Source of the DNA: Bradyrhizobium hereditatis
GTDB lineage: Bacteria; Pseudomonadota; Alphaproteobacteria; Rhizobiales; Xanthobacteraceae
Reading direction: 5' to 3'
NCBI RefSeq assembly: GCF_020329435.1
Contig: NZ_JAGKJK010000001.1
Location: forward strand, 1 to 64,000
DNA length: 64,000 nucleotides
Shown: positions 55,022-63,996 of the stretch, in pieces
Layout of the letters: each line of letters begins with the position of its first letter
Numbering within the stretch: the stretch's first letter is position 1
Notes under the pieces: model-generated
The model's database searches: none
Told to the model about the DNA's origin: nothing
Seen by the model: the letters and a program-made list of their open reading frames with translations, nothing else
Position numbers and translations under genes: made by a program

Positions 55022-55549
55022 GCAGTTCATAAACGACGGGATTGTCGGCGCAGGCGCCGAAGCCGCATTCGAGCAGCGTCACTACATTGGCTGCCGTTAG
55101 CGCGATCACCAGCCACACGGCGGCCTGTGCGAAGGTGCCGCCGGTCGCCGGCAGCACCGCTTTATCTTCCTCGAACTGGCGATCGAACAGCAGCACGGCG
55201 GAAATCAGAACGATCGCGGCGATGAAGCCGATCAGCGCCCAGGTGTAATAATGATAGCCCAACAGCGCCGAACCATAGCCGGCGTCGCCGGGCAGGATGT
55301 GCAACAGCACCTGCCGGGTCGACGCGACAGCGCCCGCGACCGCCGCCAGCAGCGAGATTGCATAGTGGCTGGGACGGGGGCCGAAGCGGATATTGAGGAT
55401 TGGCCCGACAGCCAGCGCCGCGAACAGGATGCGCTGTAGCAGGCAGAGCGCTCATTGAGGATGAACTGCGCCGCATAGGCCGCCGCCAGCGCCAGCGCCA
55501 CCGCATAGAGGCTGAGTGCATTCAGCGTAATGGCGCGCGCTTGGGTCAT
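55005..55549 (-). pseudogene. dsbB: Disulphide bond formation protein DsbB, frameshifted
   Basis: Read leftward, frame 1 gives MTQARAITLNALSLYAVALALAAAYAAQFILNE (first membrane segment). The protein resumes in another frame with ALCLLQRILFAALAVGPILNIRFGPR, then QVLLHILPGDAGYGSALLGYHYYTWALIGF and the last membrane segment and C-terminal Cys pair region (LLECGFGACADNP). Relatives read NE-x-x-CPLCLLQR, so about 10 bases, including the first Cys codon of the CxxC, are missing at 55450/55451. DsbB reoxidises DsbA through quinone. As written it could not form the first disulphide. A sequencing error is possible. Confidence 0.8.
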
Positions 55550-55556
55550 ACGTATC

Positions 55557-55715
55557 TCAGAACGACAGATTCAGCTTGTCGGTTGCGTGGTGCAGATAGG
55601 TTGCGACGCACGCGATCAGGACGGCGCCAAACAGGCCGAGCGCCAGCGGACGTGGCCCGCGCCAGGCGATCAGCATCGTGATGGCCGTGGCCAGAAACAA
55701 AAGGGTGAATTCCAT
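55557..55715 (-). CDS. DUF5993-like small membrane protein
   Basis: A 52-residue protein, ATG at 55715 and TGA at 55557-55559. It reads MEFTLLFLATAITMLIAWRG, then a short turn and LALGLFGAVLIACVATYLHH, ending ATDKLNLSF: two hydrophobic segments with a characteristic end. This fits the small DUF5993 proteins found beside dsbB in many proteobacteria. It ends seven bases before the dsbB start, so the two form an operon. Its role is unknown, perhaps an accessory of disulphide formation. Confidence 0.65.
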   Translation of the reverse strand: MEFTLLFLATAITMLIAWRGPRPLALGLFGAVLIACVATYLHHATDKLNLSF

Positions 55716-55814
55716 CGGCGAGTCCCGGAAGAGATGCGCCAGTCTATGATAGATTCGCCGATCTGCTTAACTCTAATCCGGTCCGCAGGGCCGATACTCC
55801 GGAATACACCGAAA

Positions 55815-56186
55815 ATGCCCATCACCATCTACGGCATCAAGAACTGCGACACGATGAAAAAGGCACGCGCCTGGCTTGACGATCATGGCGTGGCTTACGA
55901 CTTTCACGACTACAAGCTTGCCGGGATCGCCAAGGACAAGCTCAAGCAATGGTCCGACGAAGTTGGCTGGGAAACGCTGCTCAATCGCGCGGGCACGACC
56001 TTCAAGAAGCTGCCGGACAGCGACAAGGAAGGCCTGAACGAGCGCAAGGCGTTGGCGCTGATGCTGGCGCAGCCCTCGATGATCAAGCGGCCCGTGCTGG
56101 AGCTCGGTGGCAAGCTGCTGGTCGGGTTCAAGCCTGACCTGTACGGCAAGGAGGTGCCGTCCAAATCGCGCGGGCGCCAAGCCTAG
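55815..56186 (+). CDS. ArsC/Spx-like (YffB) protein
   Basis: The 123-residue thioredoxin-fold protein begins MPITIYGIKNCDTMKKARAWLDDHGVAYDFHDYKLAG. The single Cys after KN and the absence of the second ArsC Cys and catalytic Arg set fit the YffB subgroup of the ArsC family rather than a true arsenate reductase. The conserved end is SMIKRPVLELGGKLLVGFKPDLY. Function is unknown; a glutathione-linked reductase role has been suggested for the family. The stop codon overlaps the stop of the converging PAS gene (CTAG). Confidence 0.82.
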   Translation: MPITIYGIKNCDTMKKARAWLDDHGVAYDFHDYKLAGIAKDKLKQWSDEVGWETLLNRAGTTFKKLPDSDKEGLNERKALALMLAQPSMIKRPVLELGGKLLVGFKPDLYGKEVPSKSRGRQA

Positions 56187-56785
56187 CTGAACTCGAGCTC
56201 ATCACCGGGCGGAATGCGGCCGGGCGCGCGATGAAAGAGGTCGCGGTCGATGATGGTGCGCAGCGTCGGCACCGGCACCTTGTCGTTTCCGCGCATCAGG
56301 TTCTTGATCTCGAAACCGCCGTCCTCGCTGATGGTCTTCAGCGAAGCGATGATGTGGGTGACGCTGCCGTCATCGGAGAATGGCAGCAACAGCCGCTCAT
56401 AGGCAACGATCCGCCCGTAGATGTCGTCGATATTGGCGATGGTATAGGCGGGGAGACGGCGGGCGATGCATTCGTGATAGACCGGCATCACGACCGGTGC
56501 GAGCCTTGCGCCGAGATACTCGTCGAGATAGCGCCCTTTGCCGGTGTTTCCATAGGCCGTCGACATTCGCGTGCCGTCGCTCTGGATGGTCAGGCGCGGC
56601 GGCTGTGCCTGCGTATCGACGCTATAGAATACCAGGTCTGGTAATTCGTCTTCGATCCGCTCTGGCTGGTATTCGGACATGCGCGGTATCGACTGGCTGC
56701 GGGCGTATAGCCGCAGCCAGGTGTTCAGCAGGTCGCGCTGCTTGATAGATTTGACGACCGACGGTCCGGCGCTCTCAAATTCCAC
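56183..56785 (-). CDS. PAS_5-type PAS domain protein
   Basis: The 200-residue protein resembles the alphaproteobacterial PAS_5 family: SIKQRDLLNTWLRLYARSQSIPRMSEYQPERIEDELPDLVFYSVD at the start and YLDEYLGARLAPVVMPVYHECIARRLPAYTIANIDD, then LLLPFSDDGSVTHIIASLKTISEDGGFEIKNL. There is no effector domain. It may be a partner in sensing, with unknown ligand. It is convergent with the YffB gene. Confidence 0.72.
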   Translation of the reverse strand: MEFESAGPSVVKSIKQRDLLNTWLRLYARSQSIPRMSEYQPERIEDELPDLVFYSVDTQAQPPRLTIQSDGTRMSTAYGNTGKGRYLDEYLGARLAPVVMPVYHECIARRLPAYTIANIDDIYGRIVAYERLLLPFSDDGSVTHIIASLKTISEDGGFEIKNLMRGNDKVPVPTLRTIIDRDLFHRAPGRIPPGDELEFS

Positions 56786-57153
56786 GGCGGCAATTTCCGG
56801 CTATCCAAATGGCGTAATGATGGGATGCAGGCGGAAATATTCTATGAAACCGTCTGATTGCAGCAGAACACCGTTAATGATGGCTTGCCCGCGCGAGGGT
56901 CGCGCCGAAAGCCGACGATCGGCCGGTTGAGCACGGCGGGCGAGGCATACGACTTATGGCGCATCGGAACCGGCGCGCTTTTCCCCGCGGCAGCTTTCCG
57001 CCTTGCCTAATCCATCGCGTTGACGGCATATTCCGGCCGGAGGCGGCAGGCCCGGGACGGTTTTCCAAGGCGTCCAGGCGAGCCTGCCCGAACAGGGAAA
57101 AAGTGGCCGCGCGCGAAATGGCTTCGCGGAGACGGCTAACGGGGGAAATTTGT
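56786..57153. other. Upstream region of the importer operon
   Basis: About 370 bases between the PAS gene and the importer. An in-frame upstream extension of livG to 56956 adds 66 Arg/Pro-rich residues without family features and was not accepted. No clear terminator or operator palindrome was seen. It presumably holds the operon promoter. Confidence 0.45.
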
Positions 57154-57909
57154 TTGGCTGATGAGTTTATTCTCGAAACCCACGGATTGACCAAGGAATT
57201 CGCGGGTTTCTTCGCCGTTCGAGATGTCGCCCTCAAGGTGCGTCGCGGCAGCATTCATGCGCTGATCGGGCCGAACGGTGCCGGTAAGACGACCTGCTTC
57301 AACCTGCTGACCAAGTTTCTGAAGCCCTCGGCGGGACAGATTCTGTACAAGGGGCAGGACATCACCGCGATGGCGCCGGCCGATGTGGCCCGCCTAGGGC
57401 TGGTGCGTTCGTTCCAGATTTCGGCGGTGTTTCCGCACCTGACCGCGTTGGAGAATGTTCGTGTCGCGCTACAGCGCCAGCATGGCTCTTCGTTCGATTT
57501 CTGGCGCTCCAAAAGCGTGCTGGATCGTTTCAACGGCCGCGCAATGGAGCTGTTGAGTGACGTGGGCTTGAGCGAGTTCGCCAATACGCCGGCGGTCGAG
57601 ATGCCCTATGGGCGCAAGCGCGCCCTCGAGATCGCGACGACGCTGGCGCTCGATCCCGAAATGATGCTGCTCGACGAGCCGATGGCCGGCATGGGCCATG
57701 AGGACATCGACAAGATCGCGGCGCTGATCAAGCGCATCTCGGCAAAGCACACCATTCTGATGGTCGAACATAATCTTTCCGTGGTAGCCAACCTGTCCGA
57801 CATCATCACGGTGCTGACGCGCGGTCAGGTGCTTGCGCAAGGCAACTACGCCGAGCTCTCAAAAGACGAGCGAGTCAAGGAAGCCTATTTGGGGGCCGGT
57901 CATGCCTGA
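57154..57909 (+). CDS. livG: Branched-chain amino acid-type ABC importer ATPase LivG
   Basis: The 251-residue ATPase has Walker A GPNGAGKTTCFNLL, the LivG-typical PYGRKRALEIATTLALDP signature region and Walker B MMLLDEPMAGMGHEDI, ending with the LivG C-terminal helix. It powers a HAAT-type importer with LivF. A TTG start at 57154 with GGGGGAAA upstream gives the usual LivG length; longer starts are not conserved. The stop lies eight bases into livF. Confidence 0.88.
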   Translation: MADEFILETHGLTKEFAGFFAVRDVALKVRRGSIHALIGPNGAGKTTCFNLLTKFLKPSAGQILYKGQDITAMAPADVARLGLVRSFQISAVFPHLTALENVRVALQRQHGSSFDFWRSKSVLDRFNGRAMELLSDVGLSEFANTPAVEMPYGRKRALEIATTLALDPEMMLLDEPMAGMGHEDIDKIAALIKRISAKHTILMVEHNLSVVANLSDIITVLTRGQVLAQGNYAELSKDERVKEAYLGAGHA

Positions 57910-58645
57910 TGTGAAAATGGCCGAAGCCGCCACCAAGTCGACGAGCGCCGAAGTTCTTTCCGTTTCCGACCTGCAGGCCTGGTACGGCGAATCCCACATC
58001 CTTCACGGCATCAACTTCAATGTGAAGGCCGGCGAGGTGGTCACGTTGCTCGGCCGCAACGGCGCCGGCAAGACCACGACGCTGAAGTCGGTGATGGGCA
58101 TTATCGGCAAACGCTCGGGCTCGATCCGCTTCAACAATGAAGAGATCATTCGCGCCTCGTCCGATCGGATTGCGCGGATGGGCATCGCGTTCTGTCCCGA
58201 GGAGCGGGGCATTTTCGCAAGCCTCGACGTGCGCGAAAACCTTTTGCTGCCGCCCGTCGTGCGCAGCGGCGGACTGTCGCTCGACCAGATCTTCGAGTTG
58301 TTTCCGAATCTGAAGGAGCGGCTGAACAGCCAGGGCACCAAGCTTTCGGGCGGCGAGCAGCAGATGCTGGCCATTGCGCGAATCCTGCGCACCGGCGCGC
58401 GCTTCCTGATGCTGGACGAGCCGACCGAGGGGCTAGCCCCCGTCATCATCCAGCAGATCGGTCACACCATTTCACGCCTGAAGTCGGAAGGCTTCACCAT
58501 TCTGCTCGTGGAGCAGAATTTCCGCTTCGCCTCCACGGTGGCCGACCGCTACTACATCGTCGAGCACGGCAAGGTGATCGACGGTTTTGCGAATGCCGAG
58601 CTGTCGGCCAACATGGACAAACTCCACACCTATCTCGGTGTCTAA
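57902..58645 (+). CDS. livF: Branched-chain amino acid-type ABC importer ATPase LivF
   Basis: The 247-residue ATPase has Walker A GRNGAGKTTTLKSV, ABC signature LSGGEQQMLAIARIL and Walker B FLMLDEPTEGLAP, with the LivF-like FCPEERGIFASLDVRENLL. It is the second ATPase of the importer. Its ATG overlaps the livG stop. The binding-protein gene follows 38 bases downstream. Confidence 0.88.
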   Translation: MPDVKMAEAATKSTSAEVLSVSDLQAWYGESHILHGINFNVKAGEVVTLLGRNGAGKTTTLKSVMGIIGKRSGSIRFNNEEIIRASSDRIARMGIAFCPEERGIFASLDVRENLLLPPVVRSGGLSLDQIFELFPNLKERLNSQGTKLSGGEQQMLAIARILRTGARFLMLDEPTEGLAPVIIQQIGHTISRLKSEGFTILLVEQNFRFASTVADRYYIVEHGKVIDGFANAELSANMDKLHTYLGV

Positions 58646-58683
58646 TCGGTACTACGGCTGCACTCTGGATTAATGGAGATACT

Positions 58684-59904
58684 ATGAAACAACGGATTTC
58701 AGCTCTCTTTCTCGGCACCACGCTGGCGCTCGCCGCAGGCGGTACCGCCTTGGCGCAGGACAAGACCGTCAAGATCGGCGTGCTTACCGACAATTCAGGA
58801 CTTTACTCCGACCTCGGCGGCGCGGGATCGACGCTTGCCGCCCAGATGGCGGTCGAAGATTCCGGCCTTGCAGCCAAGGGCTGGAAGATCGACATCGTCT
58901 CCGCCGATCACCAGAACAAGCCGGACATCGGCACCACCATTGCGCGCCAGTGGATCGACGTCGACAAGGTCGACATCTTCGTGGACGTGCTGAATTCCGG
59001 CGTAGCGCTGGCGGTCAACAATCTGGTGAAGGAAAAGAACGCCATCATGATCAATACCGGCGCGGCGACGTCGGATCTCACAAATGCCCAGTGCTCGCCG
59101 AACACGATTCACTGGGTCTATGATACCTACATGCTCGCCAACTCTACCGGGCAGGCGCTGGTTAAAGCCGGCGGCGACACCTGGTACTTCCTGACCGCGG
59201 ACTATGCGTTCGGCCACGCGTTGGAGCGCGACACCGCGGCGGTCGTGGTCAAGTCGGGCGGCAAGGTTATCGGCACCGTTAGACATCCTTTGAATTCGTC
59301 TGACTTCTCCTCGTTCCTGCTGCAAGCGCAGGCTTCCAAGGCCAAGATCATTGGCATGGCGAACGCCGGCGGCGACACTACCAACACCATCAAGCAGGCC
59401 GCCGAGTTCGGCATCGTCTCGGGCGGCCAGAAGCTCGCTGGACTGCTACTGTTCATCAACGACGTTCACTCGCTCGGCCTCAAAGTCGCGCAGGGGCTGA
59501 ACTTCACCGAAACCTTCTACTGGGATCTGAACGACGGCACTCGCGCGTTTTCCAAGCGCTTCTCCGAACGCATGAAGAACAAGGCGATGCCCTCGATGGT
59601 GCAGGCCGGCGTCTATTCAGGCCTGATCCACTATTTCAAGACCATCGATGCCATGGGCGGCAATCCGCATGACGGCGTCAAGGTGGTGGCGAAGATGAAG
59701 GAGACGCCGACCGACGATCCGCTCTTCGGCAAGGGCACGATCCGTGCCGACGGGCGCAAGCTTCATCCGGCGTTCCTGTTTGAAGTCAAGAAACCCGCCG
59801 AATCGAAAGGGCCGTGGGACTATTACAAGCTGGTCGGAACGACCCCAGCAGATCAGGCCTTCCGGCCGCTTTCGGAGAGCGTCTGTCCGCTGGTAAAGAA
59901 ATAA
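58684..59904 (+). CDS. ABC importer periplasmic binding protein (LivK/AmiC-like)
   Basis: The 406-residue protein has a signal peptide (MKQRISALFLGTTLALAAGGTALAQ) and a type I periplasmic binding fold. KIGVLTDNSGLYSDLGGAGSTLAAQMAVEDSG and NTIHWVYDTYMLANSTGQALVKAGGDTWYFLTADYAFGHALERDT are the two lobe regions. It binds the transported ligand in the periplasm; the ligand may be a branched-chain amino acid, an amide, urea or an aromatic compound. The gene order G-F-binding protein-H-M is complete. A hairpin follows the gene. Confidence 0.88.
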   Translation: MKQRISALFLGTTLALAAGGTALAQDKTVKIGVLTDNSGLYSDLGGAGSTLAAQMAVEDSGLAAKGWKIDIVSADHQNKPDIGTTIARQWIDVDKVDIFVDVLNSGVALAVNNLVKEKNAIMINTGAATSDLTNAQCSPNTIHWVYDTYMLANSTGQALVKAGGDTWYFLTADYAFGHALERDTAAVVVKSGGKVIGTVRHPLNSSDFSSFLLQAQASKAKIIGMANAGGDTTNTIKQAAEFGIVSGGQKLAGLLLFINDVHSLGLKVAQGLNFTETFYWDLNDGTRAFSKRFSERMKNKAMPSMVQAGVYSGLIHYFKTIDAMGGNPHDGVKVVAKMKETPTDDPLFGKGTIRADGRKLHPAFLFEVKKPAESKGPWDYYKLVGTTPADQAFRPLSESVCPLVKK

Positions 59905-59910
59905 CAATGA

Positions 59911-59939
59911 CGGCCCGCCGGCGCGGTGCGGGCGGGCCG
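59911..59939 (+). terminator. Hairpin after the binding-protein gene
   Basis: CGGCCCGCC (59911-59919) pairs perfectly with GGCGGGCCG (59931-59939) around an 11-base loop. It lacks a T-run, so it is more likely an mRNA-stabilising or attenuating element that keeps the binding protein more abundant than the permeases downstream. Confidence 0.55.
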
Positions 59940-60008
59940 ACTCTCGCGTCCCAACACGATTCCACTTCCTGGAATTCCGCTTCTTAAACGAGATCGAGTG
60001 CGAAACCG

Positions 60009-60896
60009 ATGCAAGCCCTTTACGCCCAGCTTTTGGTGGGACTGATCAACGGATCGTTCTACGCGCTGCTCAGCCTCGGGCTCGCCGTGATCTTCGGCAT
60101 GCTCAACATCATCAACTTCGCCCACGGCGCGCTTTACATGATGGGGGCGTTCACGGCGTATTTCCTCTTGAACCTCACAGGCATCGGATACTGGTGGGCG
60201 CTAATCATCGCGCCCATCGTGGTCGGCATTTTCGGCATGATCCTGGAGCGGACCATGCTGCAATGGCTGGCCGGCCTCGACCATCTCTATGGCCTGCTGC
60301 TGACCTTCGGCATCGCGCTGATCGTGCAGGGCGTGTTCCAGAACTACTTCGGCTCGTCCGGTCTGCCCTATGCGATTCCAGACTACCCACAGATCGGCGA
60401 CTGGCGCGGCCTGCAGGGCGGGATCAATCTCGGATTTATGTTCCTACCGATCTATCGCGGTTGGGTGGTGATCTTCTCGCTGGTGGTGTGTCTTGCCACC
60501 TGGTTTCTGATCGAGAAGACGCAGCTCGGCGCTTACCTGCGCGCTGCGACCGAAAACCCGACACTGGTGCGCGCCTTCGGCATCAACGTGCCCCGGATGA
60601 TCACGTTGACCTACGGCCTCGGCGTCGGCCTTGCCGCGCTCGCCGGCGTGCTATCGGCGCCGATCAACCAGGTGCGGCCGCTGATGGGCGCCGATCTGAT
60701 CATCGTCGTTTTCGCGGTGGTGGTGATCGGCGGCATGGGATCGATCATGGGATCGATCATCACCGGCTTTGCGCTCGGCGTGATCGAGGGACTGACGAAG
60801 TATTTTTATCCCGAAGCTTCCAACACCGTGGTGTTCGTTCTGATGGTGCTGGTGTTGCTGGTGAAGCCGACGGGACTGACGGGACGGGCGGCCTGA
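60009..60896 (+). CDS. livH: ABC importer permease LivH
   Basis: The 295-residue integral membrane protein has about eight hydrophobic segments. LLVGLINGSFYALLSLGLAVIFGMLNIINFAHGALYMMGAF is the LivH N-terminal signature, and VVVIGGMGSIMGSIITGFALGVIEGL the coupling region near the C terminus. It forms the transmembrane path with LivM. The livM ATG is one base after its stop. Confidence 0.88.
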   Translation: MQALYAQLLVGLINGSFYALLSLGLAVIFGMLNIINFAHGALYMMGAFTAYFLLNLTGIGYWWALIIAPIVVGIFGMILERTMLQWLAGLDHLYGLLLTFGIALIVQGVFQNYFGSSGLPYAIPDYPQIGDWRGLQGGINLGFMFLPIYRGWVVIFSLVVCLATWFLIEKTQLGAYLRAATENPTLVRAFGINVPRMITLTYGLGVGLAALAGVLSAPINQVRPLMGADLIIVVFAVVVIGGMGSIMGSIITGFALGVIEGLTKYFYPEASNTVVFVLMVLVLLVKPTGLTGRAA

Positions 60897-60897
60897 C

Positions 60898-61866
60898 ATG
60901 AGCGCATTGACTGACGACACAATTCCCGTAACGCCGCGCGCGATGCGCGACGAGATGATGGTGTTCGGCGCCATGGCGGTGTTGCTCGCCCTGGTGCCGC
61001 TCACTGACATCTACCCTTTCTTCGTGATGCAGGCCTTGTGCTTTGCGCTGCTCGCCTGCGCCTTCAACCTCCTGATCGGCTACGGCGGCCTATTGTCGTT
61101 CGGCCACGCCATGTTCCTGGGAACGGCGGGTTACTGTTCTGCGCATGCCCTTAAGGTCTGGGGCGTGACGCCGGAACTCGGAATTGTGGTCGGCGTCGCC
61201 GCCGCTGCTGCGCTTTCGGTCGTGACCGGCTTCATCTCCATCCGACGGCAGGGCATCTACTTCTCAATGATCACTCTGGCGCTGTCGCAGCTCCTGTATT
61301 TCATCTATCTGCAGGCGCCGTTTACCCATGGTGAGGACGGCATTCAGGGCATTCCGCAGGGCTATCTGTTCGGGATTTTCAACCTGTCCAAGCCGACGGT
61401 GCTCTATTATGTCGTGCTGGCCGGCTTCCTTGGCGGCTTCCTGCTGATCTTCCGCACCATCAACTCGCCGTTCGGCGAGGTCTTGAAGTCGATCCGCGAG
61501 AACGAGCAGCGGGCGATCTCGCTGGGCTACAAGACCGACCAATACAAGCTGCTCGCCTTCATCCTGTCCGGCACGCTTGCGGGCTTTGCAGGCTCGCTAA
61601 AGGTGTTCGTGGCGCAGAACGCCTCGCTCACCGACGTGCACTGGACGATGTCGGGTGAAATCGTGCTGATGACGCTGGTCGGCGGTCTCGGTACCATCTT
61701 TGGACCCGTCGTTGGTGCGTTCGTCATTATCGCCATGCAGCAGTATCTGGCCGGCTTTGGTCAGTGGGTGACCGTGATCCAGGGGGTGATCTTTGTCGCC
61801 TGCGTGCTGACCTTCCGCCGGGGCATTATCGGCGAAATCGCGCATTATTTCCGCCGATCGCTGTAA
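60898..61866 (+). CDS. livM: ABC importer permease LivM
   Basis: The 322-residue membrane protein has about nine to ten hydrophobic segments, with LIGYGGLLSFGHAMFLGTAGYCSAHALKVWG (LivM signature), GLFNIPLP-like parts replaced by PQGYLFGIFN, and the coupling loop GEVLKSIRENEQRAISLGYKTDQYKLLAFILSGTLAGFAGSL. It pairs with LivH. It is the last gene of the importer operon. Confidence 0.88.
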   Translation: MSALTDDTIPVTPRAMRDEMMVFGAMAVLLALVPLTDIYPFFVMQALCFALLACAFNLLIGYGGLLSFGHAMFLGTAGYCSAHALKVWGVTPELGIVVGVAAAAALSVVTGFISIRRQGIYFSMITLALSQLLYFIYLQAPFTHGEDGIQGIPQGYLFGIFNLSKPTVLYYVVLAGFLGGFLLIFRTINSPFGEVLKSIRENEQRAISLGYKTDQYKLLAFILSGTLAGFAGSLKVFVAQNASLTDVHWTMSGEIVLMTLVGGLGTIFGPVVGAFVIIAMQQYLAGFGQWVTVIQGVIFVACVLTFRRGIIGEIAHYFRRSL

Positions 61867-62017
61867 GACGGCCGGTTTTGGCGCCGTTTTCGGCTTCACA
61901 AAGCGGTGCATTGACCTGGTTCCCGGGTCGCGCCGTGGCGCGTTTTCTCCCCGAATGTTCTATGACAGTTTTGTGACAGGTCGCGCCCGCGGCCGTTTCT
62001 GATGACGGAAAGAACCC

Positions 62018-62662
62018 ATGCTCCGCTGGTTTCGCGCCTTCTTGCCAAAGGAGGAGCGGTTTTTTGACCTGTTCGCCCGGCATGCCGAGACGGTAGTGCA
62101 GGGCGCCTTGGCATTGCAGGACATGCTGCGCGGCGGCGAGAATACGCCGATATTCTGCCAACGCGTCAACCAGCTCGAAAGCGACGCCGACGGCATCACC
62201 CGCGAGGTGCTGACCGCCGTCCGCCGCACCTTTATCACCCCGTTCGACCGCGGCGATATCAAGAACCTGATCACGGCGATGGATGATGCCATCGACCAGA
62301 TGCAGCAGACCGCGAAAGCGGTGGTGCTTTTCGAGGTCCGGACGTTCGAACCGCCGATGCGGGAAATAGCGACACTCCTGGTCGAATGCGCCAATCTCGT
62401 CAGCCGCGCGCTTCCTTTGATGCAGTCGATCGGCAGCAACATCGCAATGCTGACCGCCATCACCGAGGAAATCGGAAAGCTGGAGGGCCGTATCGATGAC
62501 CTCCACGACATCGGGTTGAAGGAACTTTTCCTCAAGCACCGCAACGGCAATTCGATGGATTTCGTCGTCGGCGCCGAGATCTACAAGCACCTGGAAAAAG
62601 TGTCCGACCGCTTCGACGATGTCGCCAACGAAATCAACTCGATCGTGATCGAGCAGGTATAG
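62018..62662 (+). CDS. DUF47 (PhoU-like) protein
   Basis: The 214-residue helical protein belongs to the DUF47 family, PhoU-like, usually encoded beside Pit phosphate transporters. FRAFLPKEERFFDLFARHAETVVQGALALQDML and FITPFDRGDIKNLITAMDDAIDQMQQTAKAV are characteristic, with AEIYKHLEKVSDRFDDVANEINSIVIEQV at the end. It probably regulates Pit, maybe by binding metal clusters as PhoU does. The pit gene starts 14 bases downstream. Confidence 0.88.
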   Translation: MLRWFRAFLPKEERFFDLFARHAETVVQGALALQDMLRGGENTPIFCQRVNQLESDADGITREVLTAVRRTFITPFDRGDIKNLITAMDDAIDQMQQTAKAVVLFEVRTFEPPMREIATLLVECANLVSRALPLMQSIGSNIAMLTAITEEIGKLEGRIDDLHDIGLKELFLKHRNGNSMDFVVGAEIYKHLEKVSDRFDDVANEINSIVIEQV

Positions 62663-62676
62663 GACAGGGCCAATCA

Positions 62677-63681
62677 GTGGACGCCACGCTTGGTCTTCCG
62701 ATTCTGATCTTTCTGATCGCGGTCGCCCTGCTGTTCGACTTCCTCAACGGACTGCACGATGCTGCCAATTCGATCGCGACGATCGTGTCGACCCGCGTGC
62801 TGCGCCCGCATTATGCGGTGTTCTGGGCGGCTTTCTTTAATTTCATCGCCTTCACGGTCTTCGGGCTGCACGTCGCCAACACGATCGGGAAGGGGATCAT
62901 CGAGCCAGATGTCGTCGATGCAGCGGTGATCTTCGCCGCGCTGGTCGGCGCCATCGTCTGGAATCTGATCACCTGGGCGCTCGGTATTCCCTCGTCGAGT
63001 TCGCACGCGTTGATCGGCGGATTGGTTGGCGCAGGCGTTGCCAAGGCCGGGATTGCCGCTGCGGTCTGGAGCGGCCTGTCGAAAACACTGCTGGCGATCG
63101 TGCTATCGCCGCTGGTCGGATTCCTGCTGGCGCTGATGCTGGTCGCGATCGTGTCCTGGCTGTCGGTGCGATCAACGCCGTTTGCGGTCGACCGTGCCTT
63201 CCGCATCCTGCAATTCGTCTCGGCATCACTCTATTCGCTCGGGCATGGCGGCAATGACGCGCAGAAGACCATGGGCATCATCGCCGTACTTTTGTATTCG
63301 CAGGGCCACCTCGGGTCGGATTTTGTCATCCCGTTCTGGGTCGTGATTTCCTGCCAGGCGGCCATGGGCCTCGGTACGCTAATGGGTGGCTGGCGGATTG
63401 TCCGCACTATGGGGCTTCGCATTACGAAGTTGACGCCGATGCAGGGCTTTTGCGCCGAGACCGGCGGGGCGGCGACCCTGTTCATGGCGACTTTTCTCGG
63501 GGTTCCCGTATCCACGACCCACACCATCACCGGCTCTATCGTCGGCGTCGGCGCGGCGCGCCGCATGTCGGCGGTGCGTTGGAACGTGGCGAGCTCGATC
63601 GTCTACGCCTGGGTGATCACCATTCCGGCGTCCGCGCTCATAGCGGCGCTCACTTATTGGGTGGTGCTGTTGCTACGCTGA
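62677..63681 (+). CDS. pit: Inorganic phosphate transporter Pit
   Basis: The 334-residue membrane protein has about 10 hydrophobic segments. The two PiT family repeats are visible: [23 protein letters not shown] near the N terminus and [20 protein letters not shown] in the second half (GxND signature). It imports phosphate as a metal complex using the proton gradient. The start is GTG 62677, 14 bases after the DUF47 gene. It overlaps the convergent SMR gene by nine bases. Confidence 0.88.
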   Translation: MDATLGLPILIFLIAVALLFDFLNGLHDAANSIATIVSTRVLRPHYAVFWAAFFNFIAFTVFGLHVANTIGKGIIEPDVVDAAVIFAALVGAIVWNLITWALGIPSSSSHALIGGLVGAGVAKAGIAAAVWSGLSKTLLAIVLSPLVGFLLALMLVAIVSWLSVRSTPFAVDRAFRILQFVSASLYSLGHGGNDAQKTMGIIAVLLYSQGHLGSDFVIPFWVVISCQAAMGLGTLMGGWRIVRTMGLRITKLTPMQGFCAETGGAATLFMATFLGVPVSTTHTITGSIVGVGAARRMSAVRWNVASSIVYAWVITIPASALIAALTYWVVLLLR

Positions 63682-63996
63682 TCCGGTGACGAGCTTCAGC
63701 CCGATGATGCCGGCGACGATCAGTCCGATGCAGACGAGGCGCGCGGCGGTGGCAGGCTCGCCGAACAGGGCGATGCCCAGGATGGCGGTTCCGACCGCGC
63801 CGATGCCGGTCCAGACCGCGTAGGCGGTTCCGATCGGCAGCGCTTTCAGGGCAAGCCCGAGCAGGATGATGCTGCCCGCCATGCAGGCGAGCGTCAGGAC
63901 GGATGGAACAAGCCGTGTAAAGCCCTCGGTATATTTGAGGCCGATCGCCCAGCCCACTTCCATGAGACCGGCGACAAACAACACGATCCAGGCCAT
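63673..63996 (-). CDS. sugE: SMR family exporter, SugE/Gdx-type
   Basis: The 107-residue protein has four hydrophobic segments. [28 protein letters not shown] contains the essential first-helix Glu in the [13 protein letters not shown] pattern, and [28 protein letters not shown] is the SMR signature. The pattern is that of the SugE/Gdx subgroup, proton-coupled exporters of guanidinium, rather than EmrE-type multidrug pumps. The start ATG is at 63996, four bases from the window edge, so any guanidine riboswitch upstream cannot be seen. Confidence 0.85.
   Translation of the reverse strand: MAWIVLFVAGLMEVGWAIGLKYTEGFTRLVPSVLTLACMAGSIILLGLALKALPIGTAYAVWTGIGAVGTAILGIALFGEPATAARLVCIGLIVAGIIGLKLVTGSA

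Noticed and set aside
55815..56186. True arsenate reductase (arsC) near ArsR genes
   Set aside because: The protein fits the YffB subgroup, lacks the catalytic arrangement of ArsC, and is far from the ArsR genes, which themselves lack metal-binding boxes.
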